A DNA stretch of 64,000 bases from Cryptomeria japonica (lineage: Eukaryota > Streptophyta > Pinopsida > Cupressales > Cupressaceae): positions 24,597,272-24,661,271 of the forward strand of contig NC_081405.1 in the NCBI RefSeq assembly GCF_030272615.1, in the 5' to 3' direction. The position numbers and the translations under genes were made by a program. This document shows positions 44,781-55,377 of the stretch, one piece after another. How positions within the stretch are numbered: the first letter of the stretch is position 1; each line of letters starts with the position of its first letter. Under the pieces are notes generated by a model. It had not been told where the DNA came from, did no database searches, and saw nothing but the letters and a program-made list of their open reading frames with translations.

Positions 44781-45094
44781 TCCTACTCAAGGGAGCAAAA
44801 CCCAACATAAAATGTCTTCTTTATATATCAAATATGTCTAGCAATAATACAAGATATAGGCCCAATATATGTTGCTTCACTCCTTGAGGCAAATTTCACA
44901 AGAACAAATCTAATTGGCCTTCTTCACAGGATCGATCTACTCTAGCTAATATATAAACTTCTCTTCACATGAATTGAATAGATTAGAGAATGAGTTTGCA
45001 TCTTCTATATATTTGAGGGAGGCAACCTTTTGCAAGGGGTTGGTCCTCAATGACACCATATGTCTCTTCACAAGGGTGGCCACTTCAATATCAA

Positions 45095-45115
45095 CACTCC
45101 CTCTTAGCTAGGGAG
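45095..45115 (-). promoter_or_regulatory. Second polypurine tract/LTR-start-like junction inside element G
   Basis: The minus strand reads CTAGCTAAGAGGGAG then TGTTGATATTG, duplicating the real 3' junction at 43804. Suggests that G is chimeric or that an older LTR end was copied inside. Confidence 0.5.
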
Positions 45116-45176
45116 GAATCCTTGTTAATAATATAGTCATGAAATGACATCCACCATGGCTACTCCTAGAGGGTGG

Positions 45177-45320
45177 AACAAGGGCCTCCACCTCAAAATT
45201 TTCCCTCATAGAGAAGAGTGTATTAACAAGGGCTTGCTCCTCAAACTTCTATCTCACAGAGAAGAGTATATTAACAAGGGATTGCTCCTTGACCTTCTAT
45301 CTCACAGAGAAGAGTGTATT
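45177..45320. repeat. Three 48-bp tandem repeats in element G
   Basis: Units begin AACAAGGG at 45177, 45225 and 45273 and contain CATAGAGAAGAGT or CACAGAGAAGAGT. The period is a multiple of three, so plus-strand frames stay open, but no protein is implied. Confidence 0.9.
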
Positions 45321-45344
45321 AAGCATATCTTCATGATGGTGTGG

Positions 45345-45510
45345 CTCCCTCTGAACCTGATATCAACCTTCTAACCTCCTTGTCTAAGGTTGCTTCTGAT
45401 GAAATGTTAGACTCCCTCTAGATCTGATATCAACCATCTGACCTCCTTGCTTTTGATGGAATGTTAGACTCCCTCTGAATCTGATATCAACCATCTAACC
45501 TCCTCTTCGA
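45345..45510. repeat. Tandem repeat of about 58-67 bp in element G
   Basis: Three units, each starting CTCCCTCT(G/A)(A/G)A(T/C)CTGATATCAACC and running through CTAACCTCCT or a variant. Confidence 0.85.
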
Positions 45511-45682
45511 AGAACCAAATCGCAAGAACAAACTATATCGGTTCTTCTTCTTCGATAAATACTTACTGACATCAACTTAGTCCTATGACTGAAAGCATCA
45601 AGTTCTTTCTCCCTTGAATGGAATCTCTTATGCTTCTTGGTTTGTCCTTTCTTTATCTCGAAAGATCACCTACAAAACATGA

Positions 45683-46028
45683 CTTATAGAACTCTGGCAT
45701 GTACTTAGAAAATTCACCACCAGTAGCATGAGCAAGGGCCCCTATGGTCAACATTGCTTCCTCATGGCCTGTTGCACTTCTGTAGGCACATACTTGTTTA
45801 TAGAATGGAAATGCAGAATCTCAGAATCTCCACTAAAGTCCCCTCCATATTCTTCCTGAATTCTTCATCACAAATAGTACTTCAAAAATCTATAGCCTAA
45901 AGAGCAACAAGCTCTTCATCACTTTTAACTGCTTTTGTTGTGATTCTAAAGATGTCCTGCATGTAAGGGGCAAGTTTCTCATAGCATGTTGAAGAAATTG
46001 AAACAAGATATTCAAATGCAGCTTGTCG
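45683..46028 (-). pseudogene. Captured importin-beta (KPNB1-like) gene fragment
   Basis: The minus strand from 46028 reads RQAAFEYLVSISSTCYEKL, then APYMQDIFRITTKAVKSDEE, a stop in place of Gln, AIDF, a stop in place of Trp, STICDEE, and after a one-base shift YGGDFSGDSEI. This matches the HEAT-repeat region of plant importin subunit beta-1. From about 45790 it jumps to HEEAML-TIGALAHATGGEF-SKYMPEFYK, which in importin-beta lies several hundred residues further on. Neither piece shows an intron. Importin-beta carries nuclear-import cargo through the pore; this copy is dead (two nonsense codons, a frameshift, a large internal deletion). It sits inside the LTR pair of element G, so it was captured, probably from an mRNA. 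Recognition is from family knowledge, not from a search. Confidence 0.8.
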
Positions 46029-46574
46029 TGTGTGGACACCTACTGACAATGTTGATTCACAAATAATACACAGAATGTAATTGCATGAATTAATAACTAC
46101 ATATGAAATTCATGACCATTAATCAAACATGGATTACTTATCTCTTTGTTTATTAGTCTTCCTCGTAGTCCAATAATTATTCATTCCTGATTCTTTGCAC
46201 TTGATGATTTAGATCTCATTTGATGTTTTCTCTTTGATACACATTTTTAGTTGTTGTGCTCATCCGATATAACCAAGATCTGTGAGATGTTGAGCCCATA
46301 TGCCACACAAAGGACACTCAACAGTATCAATGTGGCATAGATCTTCCTCAATAATCTTCCCAGCCATTCATTCAAATGAAGACCCTTCTCTACAAACTGT
46401 ACATGCTATGGAAGGTGAGCATTGAATTGGTTTTGTCTATAGTAAGACCATCACTTTTTATGTCTCTCTCTGATTGGAAAAAATATGAGTATTGTTTCTA
46501 ATGTTGTGGCGCTAGCACCAAACAACATTAAGGATAAACCTTAATGCCCAGTTCAATAGATGCAAGTACCAGTT

Positions 46575-46885
46575 CATTTGCTCTAGTTTCATAAAGACAT
46601 TTGTGACTTCATCTTGTCTACATGTAATTGCATCATTCAGAGGTGTCTATTTTCGGTCATCTTGAATGTCTACTTCAGCTCTCTTCTCAAAAGCAAATGA
46701 AACATTTTTGCGTGACCCTGCCGAGAAAACAAGATGCAGGGAAGTTTCTCCATCTTCATATTTGTTTGGAGTATTTATCAACTATTTTCCTCCATCGCAT
46801 TCCTCCAACAAAAATCCTACAACTTTTATAATAGCATTATCTTCAATACACCTTACAACATCTAGAGTTGTCAATGCAATATCTA
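46575..46885 (-). pseudogene. Captured ankyrin-repeat gene fragment
   Basis: The minus strand from about 46885 encodes at least two ankyrin repeats: a partial one ending VVGFLLEECDG, then DGETSLHLVFSAG...FEKRAEVDIQDD and TPLNDAI...DEVTNVFMKL. The DG-x-T-P-L-H and A-x-V-x-x-x-D landmarks are in register at about 33-residue spacing. Two TAG stops interrupt it. Parent gene not identified. A Cys-rich minus-strand stretch follows at about 46310-46400 (C-x2-C, C-P-L-C) that may belong to the same source. Lies between the primer site of G and the importin fragment. Confidence 0.65.
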
Positions 46886-46899
46886 TTAAATAGAATGAT

Positions 46900-47787
46900 C
46901 CAACCCTAGCTTCCTAATCTTATAAACTCATTATTGCCAATATAACATGTCCTGCCTTCTTTCCAACTGACTAGGAGCATGACCACCTGCTACAATGATT
47001 AGGAGCTTGTTTAGAAGATCATAATTTCTGATCTGGTTGTTTCTCTTTCACCTTGTATTGCTTTGCAGTGTCTACTTGGAACATGGAAGATCATCTCTCC
47101 CGCATTTTGATGCTACATACTATATTATCTTTGTAGCGCAACTGTATATGTAACTGTGTTCATGGGGTGTGTGTACTATGTCATCGCCTCTACAAAATAG
47201 CCTGCGATAATATCCATCAATTTATGTTTCATTACTCTATGAATGTGATAGACCTCTTCATGCGGCATGTTCAAACCTATCCTCGTACAGAAAGGCACTT
47301 GACAAGATGATCTTGTCTCATGGTAGGAATGCCCCACAATTGATCATACAGTCTTTGTTGTCTGATGATAACAAGGCAATGCAAACAAGTGTTCATCCAA
47401 AGTGCATTGGTTACTCCTATGATCTTATGGAAAGTTAGAGACACATATCCACCATCAAACTTTGACTTGCAACCTTCCTTATTGCCTTGTTTGATTCACA
47501 GAGAATTGCTCCCTGGTGATTCCACAAAGAACTTGGCTCTTTAATGTGCAAACTGCAGTTGATTCCCTGAGAGTAAAGTCAATCTCCCTTAATATCCATA
47601 TTGCATTAGAATAGGCAATCGGGATATCCAAATCACCACGCTCAAAGAAGTTCCGACCTAGACGAGGAGTTGTCTGATTGATTCAACAAATCTGATGGCG
47701 CTACCCATTAGAAGAATTTTGATGTTCGAATATATGCTTGTTTGAATTTTCCACATAATTGAACAGCCTCAGGTTCGATTTAACTAT
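46900..47787 (-). other. 5' interior of element G without assigned content
   Basis: About 890 bp between primer site and ankyrin fragment. Several minus-strand stretches read as ordinary protein-like text of 20-60 codons between stops (for example around 47600 and 47230), so further captured host sequence is possible, but I cannot name any. Confidence 0.4.
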
Positions 47788-47800
47788 AGCTCTGATACCA
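47788..47800 (-). promoter_or_regulatory. Primer-binding site of element G (initiator Met tRNA type)
   Basis: The minus strand reads TGGTATCAGAGCT directly after the LTR end. Confidence 0.9.
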
Positions 47801-47965
47801 TGTAAATGATGTTCAATCCTCAATTCAATATGCAAGATATATTCAAGTTATAATTTTCTTGATCTATGTATTGTCTATTTATATGATAAATCTGATTATC
47901 TTCTTTTGTATGGCAAGTGAGAGGAGCATTTATTGATTTTTATGTCCTTTTTCTCATATGCCATA

Positions 47966-48010
<45 letters not shown>

Positions 48011-48592
48011 GGGAGGATCAAGCAGTGCCTTGACTAGTCATGTCTTATAGACATGACCGATCAAGACACTACTTGATCGCACCCTTTGGTATATAATATC
48101 AATCGGTGTTAAACATATTTGTCAGCCTGATATTAATCGGTGATCACATAACATATGACATATTTGCCAACCCGATATTAATCGGGGTTTACGTAACATA
48201 TTAACATGTTTAACTGATATGCCAATTGGTATTAATGATGGCATTTGGTATAGCAAAGTAACCGAAGTGAATTGGTGTCTATGTTAACCAACACCGATCA
48301 CTTAACTAATGGTTATATTCATTAATCATTGATCGGTGTATTACTATGCCATCCGATAGTTATATAATAATCACTTGTTGAGAACAAATCCGATATAGAT
48401 CGGGATAGATGATTAATTAGATAACTATCGTTGATTACCAATATGCCATGGTTATCGATGAGGAATAATCATCAAATAGAATAGCTTGAAGTTTTTCTTA
48501 ATGGTTTAATTGATAGGATAAATGATTGAATGAGATACTTCATTTATCTCTCACTCAATCATTTATCTTACTGAAGCTATCATGCATTAACA
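47801..48592 (-). repeat. 5' LTR of element G (minus strand)
   Basis: Pairs with 43004-43789; TA microsatellite at about 47967-48006. Point differences are scattered, so the insertion is not very recent. Confidence 0.93.
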
Positions 48593-48594
48593 CT

Positions 48595-49560
48595 ATGGGT
48601 TCTCCTAAATTTCCACTTTTAACACCTCATAATTATGCATCATGGAAGATTAAGGCATGGAGTAAACTAATGGAAAAAGGACTCATTCATTATGTAAATG
48701 AAACTATAATAGCACCAACTAATCCTAAGGTTGATCCTAATGCTCAAATTGAATGGCTTACTAAGAATGCTATGGCACTTGGAACTCTTAGAAAGTATGT
48801 ATCAGATCACCTCATTTTTCACATTGATAAGTGTACAACAATTAAAGAGGCTTGGGATATTTTTAAGAAATTGTGTGGTCAAGTTGATGAGATTAAGGGC
48901 TACAAGCTTGATAGTGAACTCACAACTTTGGATCCCAAGGATTTTGATACAATCCAAGATTATGTCACAAAAGCAGCTGAGCTAAGAGCAAAGGTAAAGG
49001 ATTGTGGAATTGACAAAAAGGATGCTCAATTGGTTTATAACTTGTTGGACAAACTTCCTTCAGAGTATGCAACCTTTGTATCTAGCTTTCAAACCCATAG
49101 GTTAGCTCACCGTTCCTCATACACTTCTCCCTCATTTGATTCATTCACGTAGATGTTGATACTTGAGCAATCTAAGTTGACCATGATGGGGATTCTCAAA
49201 TCTTCAAAGTCACAAGCTTTGGCGGCTAATAAAGGGAATCAAAGTAGTCAAGGAAAAGGCAAGAATCAAAAGCAACCTAAGTCAAAACCACAACAAGGTG
49301 ATTCACCCTTCTCACCTAAGAGGAAATCATATAAGGACAATGTTTTTTATGGATATTGCAAGAAGTTAGGACATGATGAACATCATTGTTACAAGAAGGA
49401 TATTGATGAGTTGAAGAATCTTCTTGAGAAGAACAAAATCAACCTACCTTCTAGAATGTCTATATCAGCTTCTTCTTCCAAGGATAAAGGAATGGATCAC
49501 TCTTTTGGGATAGATAAAGGAAAGGGACAAGCTCTTTGTGCTACTACAAGTCATGATTCA
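48595..49560 (+). pseudogene. Element E gag
   Basis: Starts with the ATG inside the CTATG target duplication of G. The first about 185 residues form a copia/UBN2-type gag (W-K-I-K-A-W-S-K-L, A-x-x-x-W-D-I-F, L-D-K-L-P-S-E-Y). An in-frame TAG at 49150 is followed by the rest of gag in the same frame, basic and Gln/Lys-rich, with a zinc knuckle in which the first Cys is Tyr (about 49350-49390). Decayed mainly by C-to-T type stops. Confidence 0.85.
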
Positions 49561-50022
49561 AAGAGATGGCTTCTAGATTCAGGGGCTTCTCATCATATGG
49601 CATCTTCGTAGTCTATGTTTTCTACATTTGAGCCTTGCCACATGCCATAGATTTTGATGGGCAATCATACATACATGGATGTCATTGGGAAAGGATATAT
49701 TGCCATTGGGGATAACTCCTTCAATGATGTGTTGTGTGTACCCCACTTGACGATTAATCTTCTTTCCATCTATCAAATCACACATGGGGCAACTAGGAAA
49801 ATTGTGGAGTTCACACCTGATTCAATTATCATTAGAGACTTGGAGAGTGGAGCTATCATTGTGACTGGGGTGGTTAATCATGCATCTCGGTTGTACTCTT
49901 TATCACATTTTGGTCCTATTGATGAGGTTTATTCTTCCTATGTTGATGATTCAGATTTTGAGGAGAACTTTGGGCATTTGAACTTGGGGATTCTCACTTG
50001 TGACGCTGTTCTTAAGCCTTGA
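49561..50022 (+). pseudogene. Element E protease region
   Basis: Same frame as gag. RWLLDSGASHHM (49564-49599) is the copia protease active site with intact D-S-G. TAG codons follow at 49609 and about 49648. Then comes the usual beta-rich protease body (GKGYIAIGDNSFNDVLCVPHL, NLLSI). A short FGHLNLG segment near 49974 resembles a pre-integrase start, but no integrase core follows. Ends with a TGA where CGA fits. Confidence 0.8.
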
Positions 50023-50598
50023 ATTTCATCTCCTCCTATTAATATCACACCACCTATTGCAGATGATGATGTAGCTAGTGTGACAGTTTTGCCTTCTTGT
50101 GCGTGAGTGCAGCAGGATATTTCATGTCTTCCAGCTACAATTCATTGGGATGACTACTTGACAGACATTGTAGGTTTGTTTGTGGAGTCCGACATTGTAG
50201 ATTTGGGAGACATCATTGATGACATTCATCTTCTCTTTGATGAAGATGATCCTTCTTTGATTGTTGCGAGGGGTCACCCTGACCCTCTTGTGCATTCTCT
50301 ACATGATCAATCTTTAGAGGTTGACATGATTGTGGATACTTTTGTACAACACTTAGAGGAGGTCTCTTTATCTTTTGAGGAGACATATGAGTCTTTGGAC
50401 ATTGTTCTACATTCATCTCCACTAGATCTTGGAGTTCCTTTTTCAGCAGTGTGGCACAATTTACCACCTTTGGAGAAGGTTACTTTCAACATCGACATGG
50501 AGACATCAATAACACACATAACACTAAGATTTTTGACATGGAAAACTCGGTTAAAGGAAAAACAATGGTGGGAACCTACCCATAATGAGATAATAGCC
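50023..50598 (+). pseudogene. Element E acidic C-terminal extension of unknown function
   Basis: Same frame as the protease, reopened after two TGA codons. Rich in Asp, Glu, Leu and Val with repeated I-V-D and L-x-x-S-x-E patterns over about 165 residues. This occupies the place of the integrase. I recognise no domain. The frame runs into an inserted LTR at 50599. Confidence 0.55.
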
Positions 50599-51170
50599 TG
50601 TTACGAGTAAGTGAAATATTACAATGGGAAATGCACATGCATTCAGGCACACTGCCTACATCTCACTGCTCAAATCACAAAATAAGAAGGGCTACAACCT
50701 CGGGGAAGGATCACTGCCTTATAGAAACATTTAGATTACATCTGGAGGATCATGAACTGAAGAAATGTCATCTTCTCATGCTTGGTTATAGTTTTGGTTA
50801 AGCACAAACTCAAACTCTTCTCTTTCACACTTCTTCACACTATTTCACACTTCACCTCTGCTACTAAAAGATCAAATTGATGTTTGCACATGTAGATACA
50901 TCTCTCAAATGAATATTACATATATTTATACAAATCATCAATCTATATTTCAAGGTCATCTAAACCCTCAACACAAATTACAAAACAATAACCTCACATG
51001 CTACAACAATACATGCGGACCCAAAACAATGTCAGCTAAGACATAGTCTAGACCTAAACCAACACTGCAAACAATTAAACTTCTCAAGTTTCTTCTCATC
51101 CTTTGAATCTTATGCACACATCATTTTCATAATCTATAATAAAACTTTCTCCAATGCACACATCCCAACA
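50599..51170 (-). repeat. Putative minus-strand LTR
   Basis: In plus coordinates runs from TGTTACGAG to CATCCCAACA; on the minus strand it would start TGTTGGGATGTG after a purine-rich tract (GGATGGAGG) and end in CA. Its partner LTR is not found, and flanking pentamers do not match, so it is the 3' LTR of a longer or broken minus-strand element to the right. Confidence 0.5.
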
Positions 51171-53300
51171 CCTCCATCCTCCTACTAGATAATCCTATTA
51201 TGCTTCCCAATGCCTCATTATCCATGACATATCTAGAGTGGGGTATTTTTTTCTTCCACCACCTACTCCTTGGAGATTTCTTACCCCCATCCATCCACCA
51301 TATTCCCCTATCTATTTACATTATCTTTATCTTTCCTCATCCCATAATTCATCTTCCTTTGTCATTGATATCAAACTACAAGCTACCCTCCACATCATCC
51401 AATGTTATATGGACTTCAATTAATCTGATGCTCCTAATAATCAAATATGGCAAGCTAATCTTAATCAATTCAATGTATGCAATCTAAGCAAGTCATCTAA
51501 TCACAACCTTGGTCTTGTTCCTAACCTTGTTGGAAGCATATTGGAAGCCTTGTTCAAATCTAATCATCATCATGAAGATATATCATTCCTAATATTTTTT
51601 ATATTTCTAAATATATTTTTTCCACATCAATAACACTTATTCATCATCCAATCAATCATTCTTAACTTTTTAGATTGATCGGGGTAAAACCATGTTTTCT
51701 TTTGTATCATTTTGTGCATGATTTCTTACTTTCTCATTTATGTGCATTATCATCTTGCTTACATCTATATTGGTCCTTGTAACCTAGTTGCATCTATATT
51801 TATCCTTGTAGATTACCTTTCATTGCGATATCATGTTCTTCAATATCATGGTGCTATAATAAATAGGGTTGATTGTGACATGTTTTCTATATTTGGGACA
51901 CATTGTCACCTCGATTCATTATACCTCGGTACATGACATCTAGTACAATATAATATGAAGATTGCTTAATCCAACACAACATTACTAATCCACTCCCTTC
52001 CCCCCAAATCCATTATCATTTCATCCATTCATCACCTATCCCATAATATCTTCTATCCCACCTATCTTACATATTTTCATCCATTTTGAGATCATACCCA
52101 TGTTCTCTTGAACTTTCATGTCCTCTTGAAGGGGAATTATCGTCTTTATCATCATTTATCCCAATCACTCCTTTGAATGATTGGGGCATCTTCCTTAATC
52201 TAACCATTTTCTTCCCATCCAACTAGTTTTAATATTTGAAATGACTCTACTTTGTAACACCACTTCAAGTACCACCATTTATATAATCATTCCTATTATT
52301 AATTCCTCCTCCAAATGATAGTGACTTATTCCCTAATCTAACCATTTTCTTCTCATCTAACGAATTTTATTTTTCTTTGAAATGTGTCTCTTCATATCAC
52401 CACTTCAAAAAGGAGCGAAATTTAGGCACCTAAAATTGGCACATTGTCAATTACCTAATTACCTTATCATTTCCTCCTTAATCGATTGAATAAGTCCCTA
52501 TTTATCTAATTTAACTAAATAATATTTTATTATTTAATTAATAAATTCATTATTCATCTTATTTATCTGGCCCTATTTCTAACCTAAAAGCACTTACTCG
52601 TCTTTTTTCTAATGTCAAACTTAAGTAAATAAATCTAAATATTAATATATTTACTTGTCCTTTATCCCCTTTCCAAAAATTAAGTAAATATTCCTATTTA
52701 TTTACCTACCTTTTTCATCCATGTTCTATTAATAAATTAAAACTAATAACTCACTAACTCCTCACTTGAACAAACGAACCATGATTAACTCCTCTCAAAT
52801 CTTGCACAATCCCCAAATGTGTACAAATTTATGGTCTTTATTCAAGGTATGGATCCTTTGTTCATGTCACATGGGTCAAGGGATTTCCCATCCCTCACAG
52901 GTACTACAAAGTAACCCTTTTCCATCTCATCCCGCCACTTTATTTGAGGAAATACCCACCGTTAATTTCCCCTCAATCCATATCCACAAATCATGTAAGG
53001 GGACTTATCCTTCTCTTATCCTCTCAAGTCTAAACCAATTTCACTCTTTTATCTTTATTTTTAATCCAAGTCATGATTCAATTCTTGAATTAAAAATATA
53101 AAAATTGTCCTCAACCTAAATTATTCTAAAAAAGACTATGAAATACAACCTTATACTCTTAGTGGAAGCACTCGCATCTAAAGGGAAAATGGGCATCCCA
53201 GAAAAGACATATGAGATTAGTATTCACATCTAGCATTAATTAGAAATGCACACTACTATGCCATAAAGTGGAATCAGACACAATTTATTTCCCACATCAA
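51171..53300. other. A/C-skewed non-coding repetitive DNA
   Basis: No gene. Probably the interior of the minus-strand element whose LTR is at 50599-51170. Contains a diverged direct duplication (about 52195-52285 and 52325-52415, both with CTAATCTAACCATTTTCTTC and ATCACCACTTCAA-like ends). Confidence 0.45.
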
Positions 53301-53429
53301 CCCCTTAGAGGAAAGTGATTGCTACTTAAGATCTTGCCAGATCAAACAATAGTTTCAATAACATGCGTACATTTAGATTCAATAACACAGAATTATAAAA
53401 CAAAACAAAAGAAAAAAGAATAGAACATA

Positions 53430-54500
53430 GATATACCATGGGGAAAACCCTTTCGAGTAAAAAACCCCACACTTCAAAACCATAGAGTCATTTAATTATT
53501 CAGCAACAAAAACAATTATAATACATTTTTTAGGCTCTAGGCCTTTACATGGAGATTTACATCCTGCTCCATCTTAGAGAAAATGCAGCAACATAACCCT
53601 TGTAAAATGAACTCCTCTCTCTACAACTCCTCTAGTAGTTCTTATATTTATAGAGCTTAAAATGCAAAACCAATAGCTTCCCAAAAGTGTCCACATTCAA
53701 TGTACACAGGGGCTTCACTAGCTAGGCAATATTATATCACGTGCATTCATATTGGGGGGTTTAATATCCCAAAAATGAGGGTGCAATATATTGCCTATCA
53801 ATGAAAATTGCGGGGGGGGGGGGGGTTAATTCTGATTATGAAAAAATATAATATTTGGTGAAAATACGGTGGACTTTTAATTCGAGATGTGTATTGGGAG
53901 GGGGTGACAAAAAAGGAGCTTAGGACAATATTTTTTGAAAATGGGGGATTCTTTAGTATGTCATGAACGCACGTGCTATAACTTAGGCTCACTAAGTGAA
54001 TCCCCCTGTGTCATTGTATTTGTGAATGTAAATAGAAAGTACCTTTTGCATAACTCTTGCATAAATGATATTTAATCCAATATTATTTATTCCATAAGCA
54101 TAAATAATCCAAGATGAGATAAACAAGCCTTTTGCTAATTTGAAACTTTCCATTTTACTCCAAGCCTATTCGAGTGGAAGATTTGGTCCCACTGAGAATC
54201 TTTTCAAAAACATGAACAAGAAAGGAAAACAAGCTATGCAACCACTTGTCACAAAAGGGGAGATTTGAAGAGCTCCAATGAAAATTTCTTCACAAAGTTC
54301 CTTCCTTTTTGCCAAGTGTCACAATTTCCTTTCACCTCAAATATTTTTGCACCCAACTTGCCATCGGGCCCTGTAATTAAGTTTTGCACTTTGAAAAGTT
54401 AATATATTCCAATAAATAAATAAAATCAGCACACAACACCATTAAATTAATTAAATAATTTCCTTGTGACTCCTAAGGTTGAGGCACCTTAATCCCAACA
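53430..54500 (-). repeat. Element H 3' LTR (minus strand; left limit approximate)
   Basis: On the minus strand the LTR starts TGTTGGGATTAAGGTGCC after the purine-rich tract CAAGTGGGATAT (54501-54512), a typical copia 3' junction. It contains the GGGGAAAACCC...AAAACCCCAC phrase (about 53438-53485) also seen at 14 kb, and a poly-G run at about 53811-53825. The end could not be fixed because the partner LTR is outside the window. Confidence 0.5.
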
Positions 54501-55377
54501 ATATCCCACTTGACGAAGACCTTACATGAGTCATCTCATCACAAGATTCACACTGCTAAGAGCCACTTAATGAAACCATATCATCACTACCATCCATGAA
54601 ACCGCATAGATCCAAAACATGCTCTCGTGCTCCATCCAAACATATGAAACAACATCCAAGATGTCCACCATCTCAGGCAACAATCCATGCCATCCTCCAA
54701 CATGCCACCTATGGAAGAAAAGGAACAAGCCAAGGTGAAAATACACCAATCCAAAGAACACAAGCATAAGACTCCAATGATATAAAAGGCTATAGGATAC
54801 TACCAAAACTCCACTGTGCTCATGAGCTATACTGAAGCATCAACAATAACAACTTTAAAACCCAAAACTAGAACACAACTATGAAGTAATCTTCCAGAAT
54901 ATAAGATAAAACACCAAATAGAATAACAATCAAACTGATTGCACCCATCCAACTGATAAACCCATGCAACTGAAAAATAGCACCCACAACAAGTGTTAAT
55001 CCATCCAATCACACATACCTCGAAGGTATATACCATTAGTAAACTCATGCCACCAACATAACTAACCTAATAAATTGCAACCTCAAGCTCCATGTGCAAA
55101 ACTAGTCAATGAAGACAAAACACATTCAAGAACTCCCACTACATGGGTAATGTCAAATCTAATAGGATCAATGGCATACTAAGTCTGCCAATCACAACAC
55201 ATAGAGAGTGTAACCATGTAGTACCAAGGACCACCCACAAAGATATGCACATCCTGCAAACAAAACTGTTTCAAGAAATATCTCTCTAGACAAGTCTACA
55301 TAGCTCTCCAAAGTTCTCCACCTTTGATAGAAGAAAGAGGTACAGGAACCTCCATGTCATCACCCAAGAGAAAACAT
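54501..55377 (-). other. Element H interior, part 1
   Basis: A/C-skewed on the plus strand; no coding remnant recognised. Interrupted by element I at AACAT; continues at 63140. Confidence 0.5.

Larger units (their letters stand above)
43004..48592 (-). mobile_element. Element G: minus-strand copia-type element carrying host-gene fragments
   Basis: LTRs at 43004-43789 and 47801-48592, perfect CTATG target duplication (42999-43003 and 48593-48597). On the minus strand the initiator-Met-type primer site is at about 47788-47800 and the polypurine tract CTAGCTAAGAGGGAG at 43790-43804. The interior has only a scrap of copia RNase H (44693-44780). In place of gag-pol it holds fragments resembling ankyrin repeats (46575-46885) and importin-beta (45683-46028), then several tandem repeats. 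This is the architecture of a transducing, non-autonomous retrotransposon. Confidence 0.88.

Noticed and set aside
45144-45374. 76-codon plus-strand ORF with a 16-residue repeat
   Set aside because: Explained by 48-bp tandem DNA repeats in non-coding DNA; on the antisense strand of element G.
46628-46893. Plus-strand ORFs of 67-75 codons over the ankyrin fragment
   Set aside because: The domain-like reading is on the minus strand, the strand of element G; plus-strand text shows nothing.
50599-51170. Solo LTR
   Set aside because: Flanking pentamers do not match and a purine-rich tract follows on the minus strand, so it is more likely the 3' LTR of a broken longer element.
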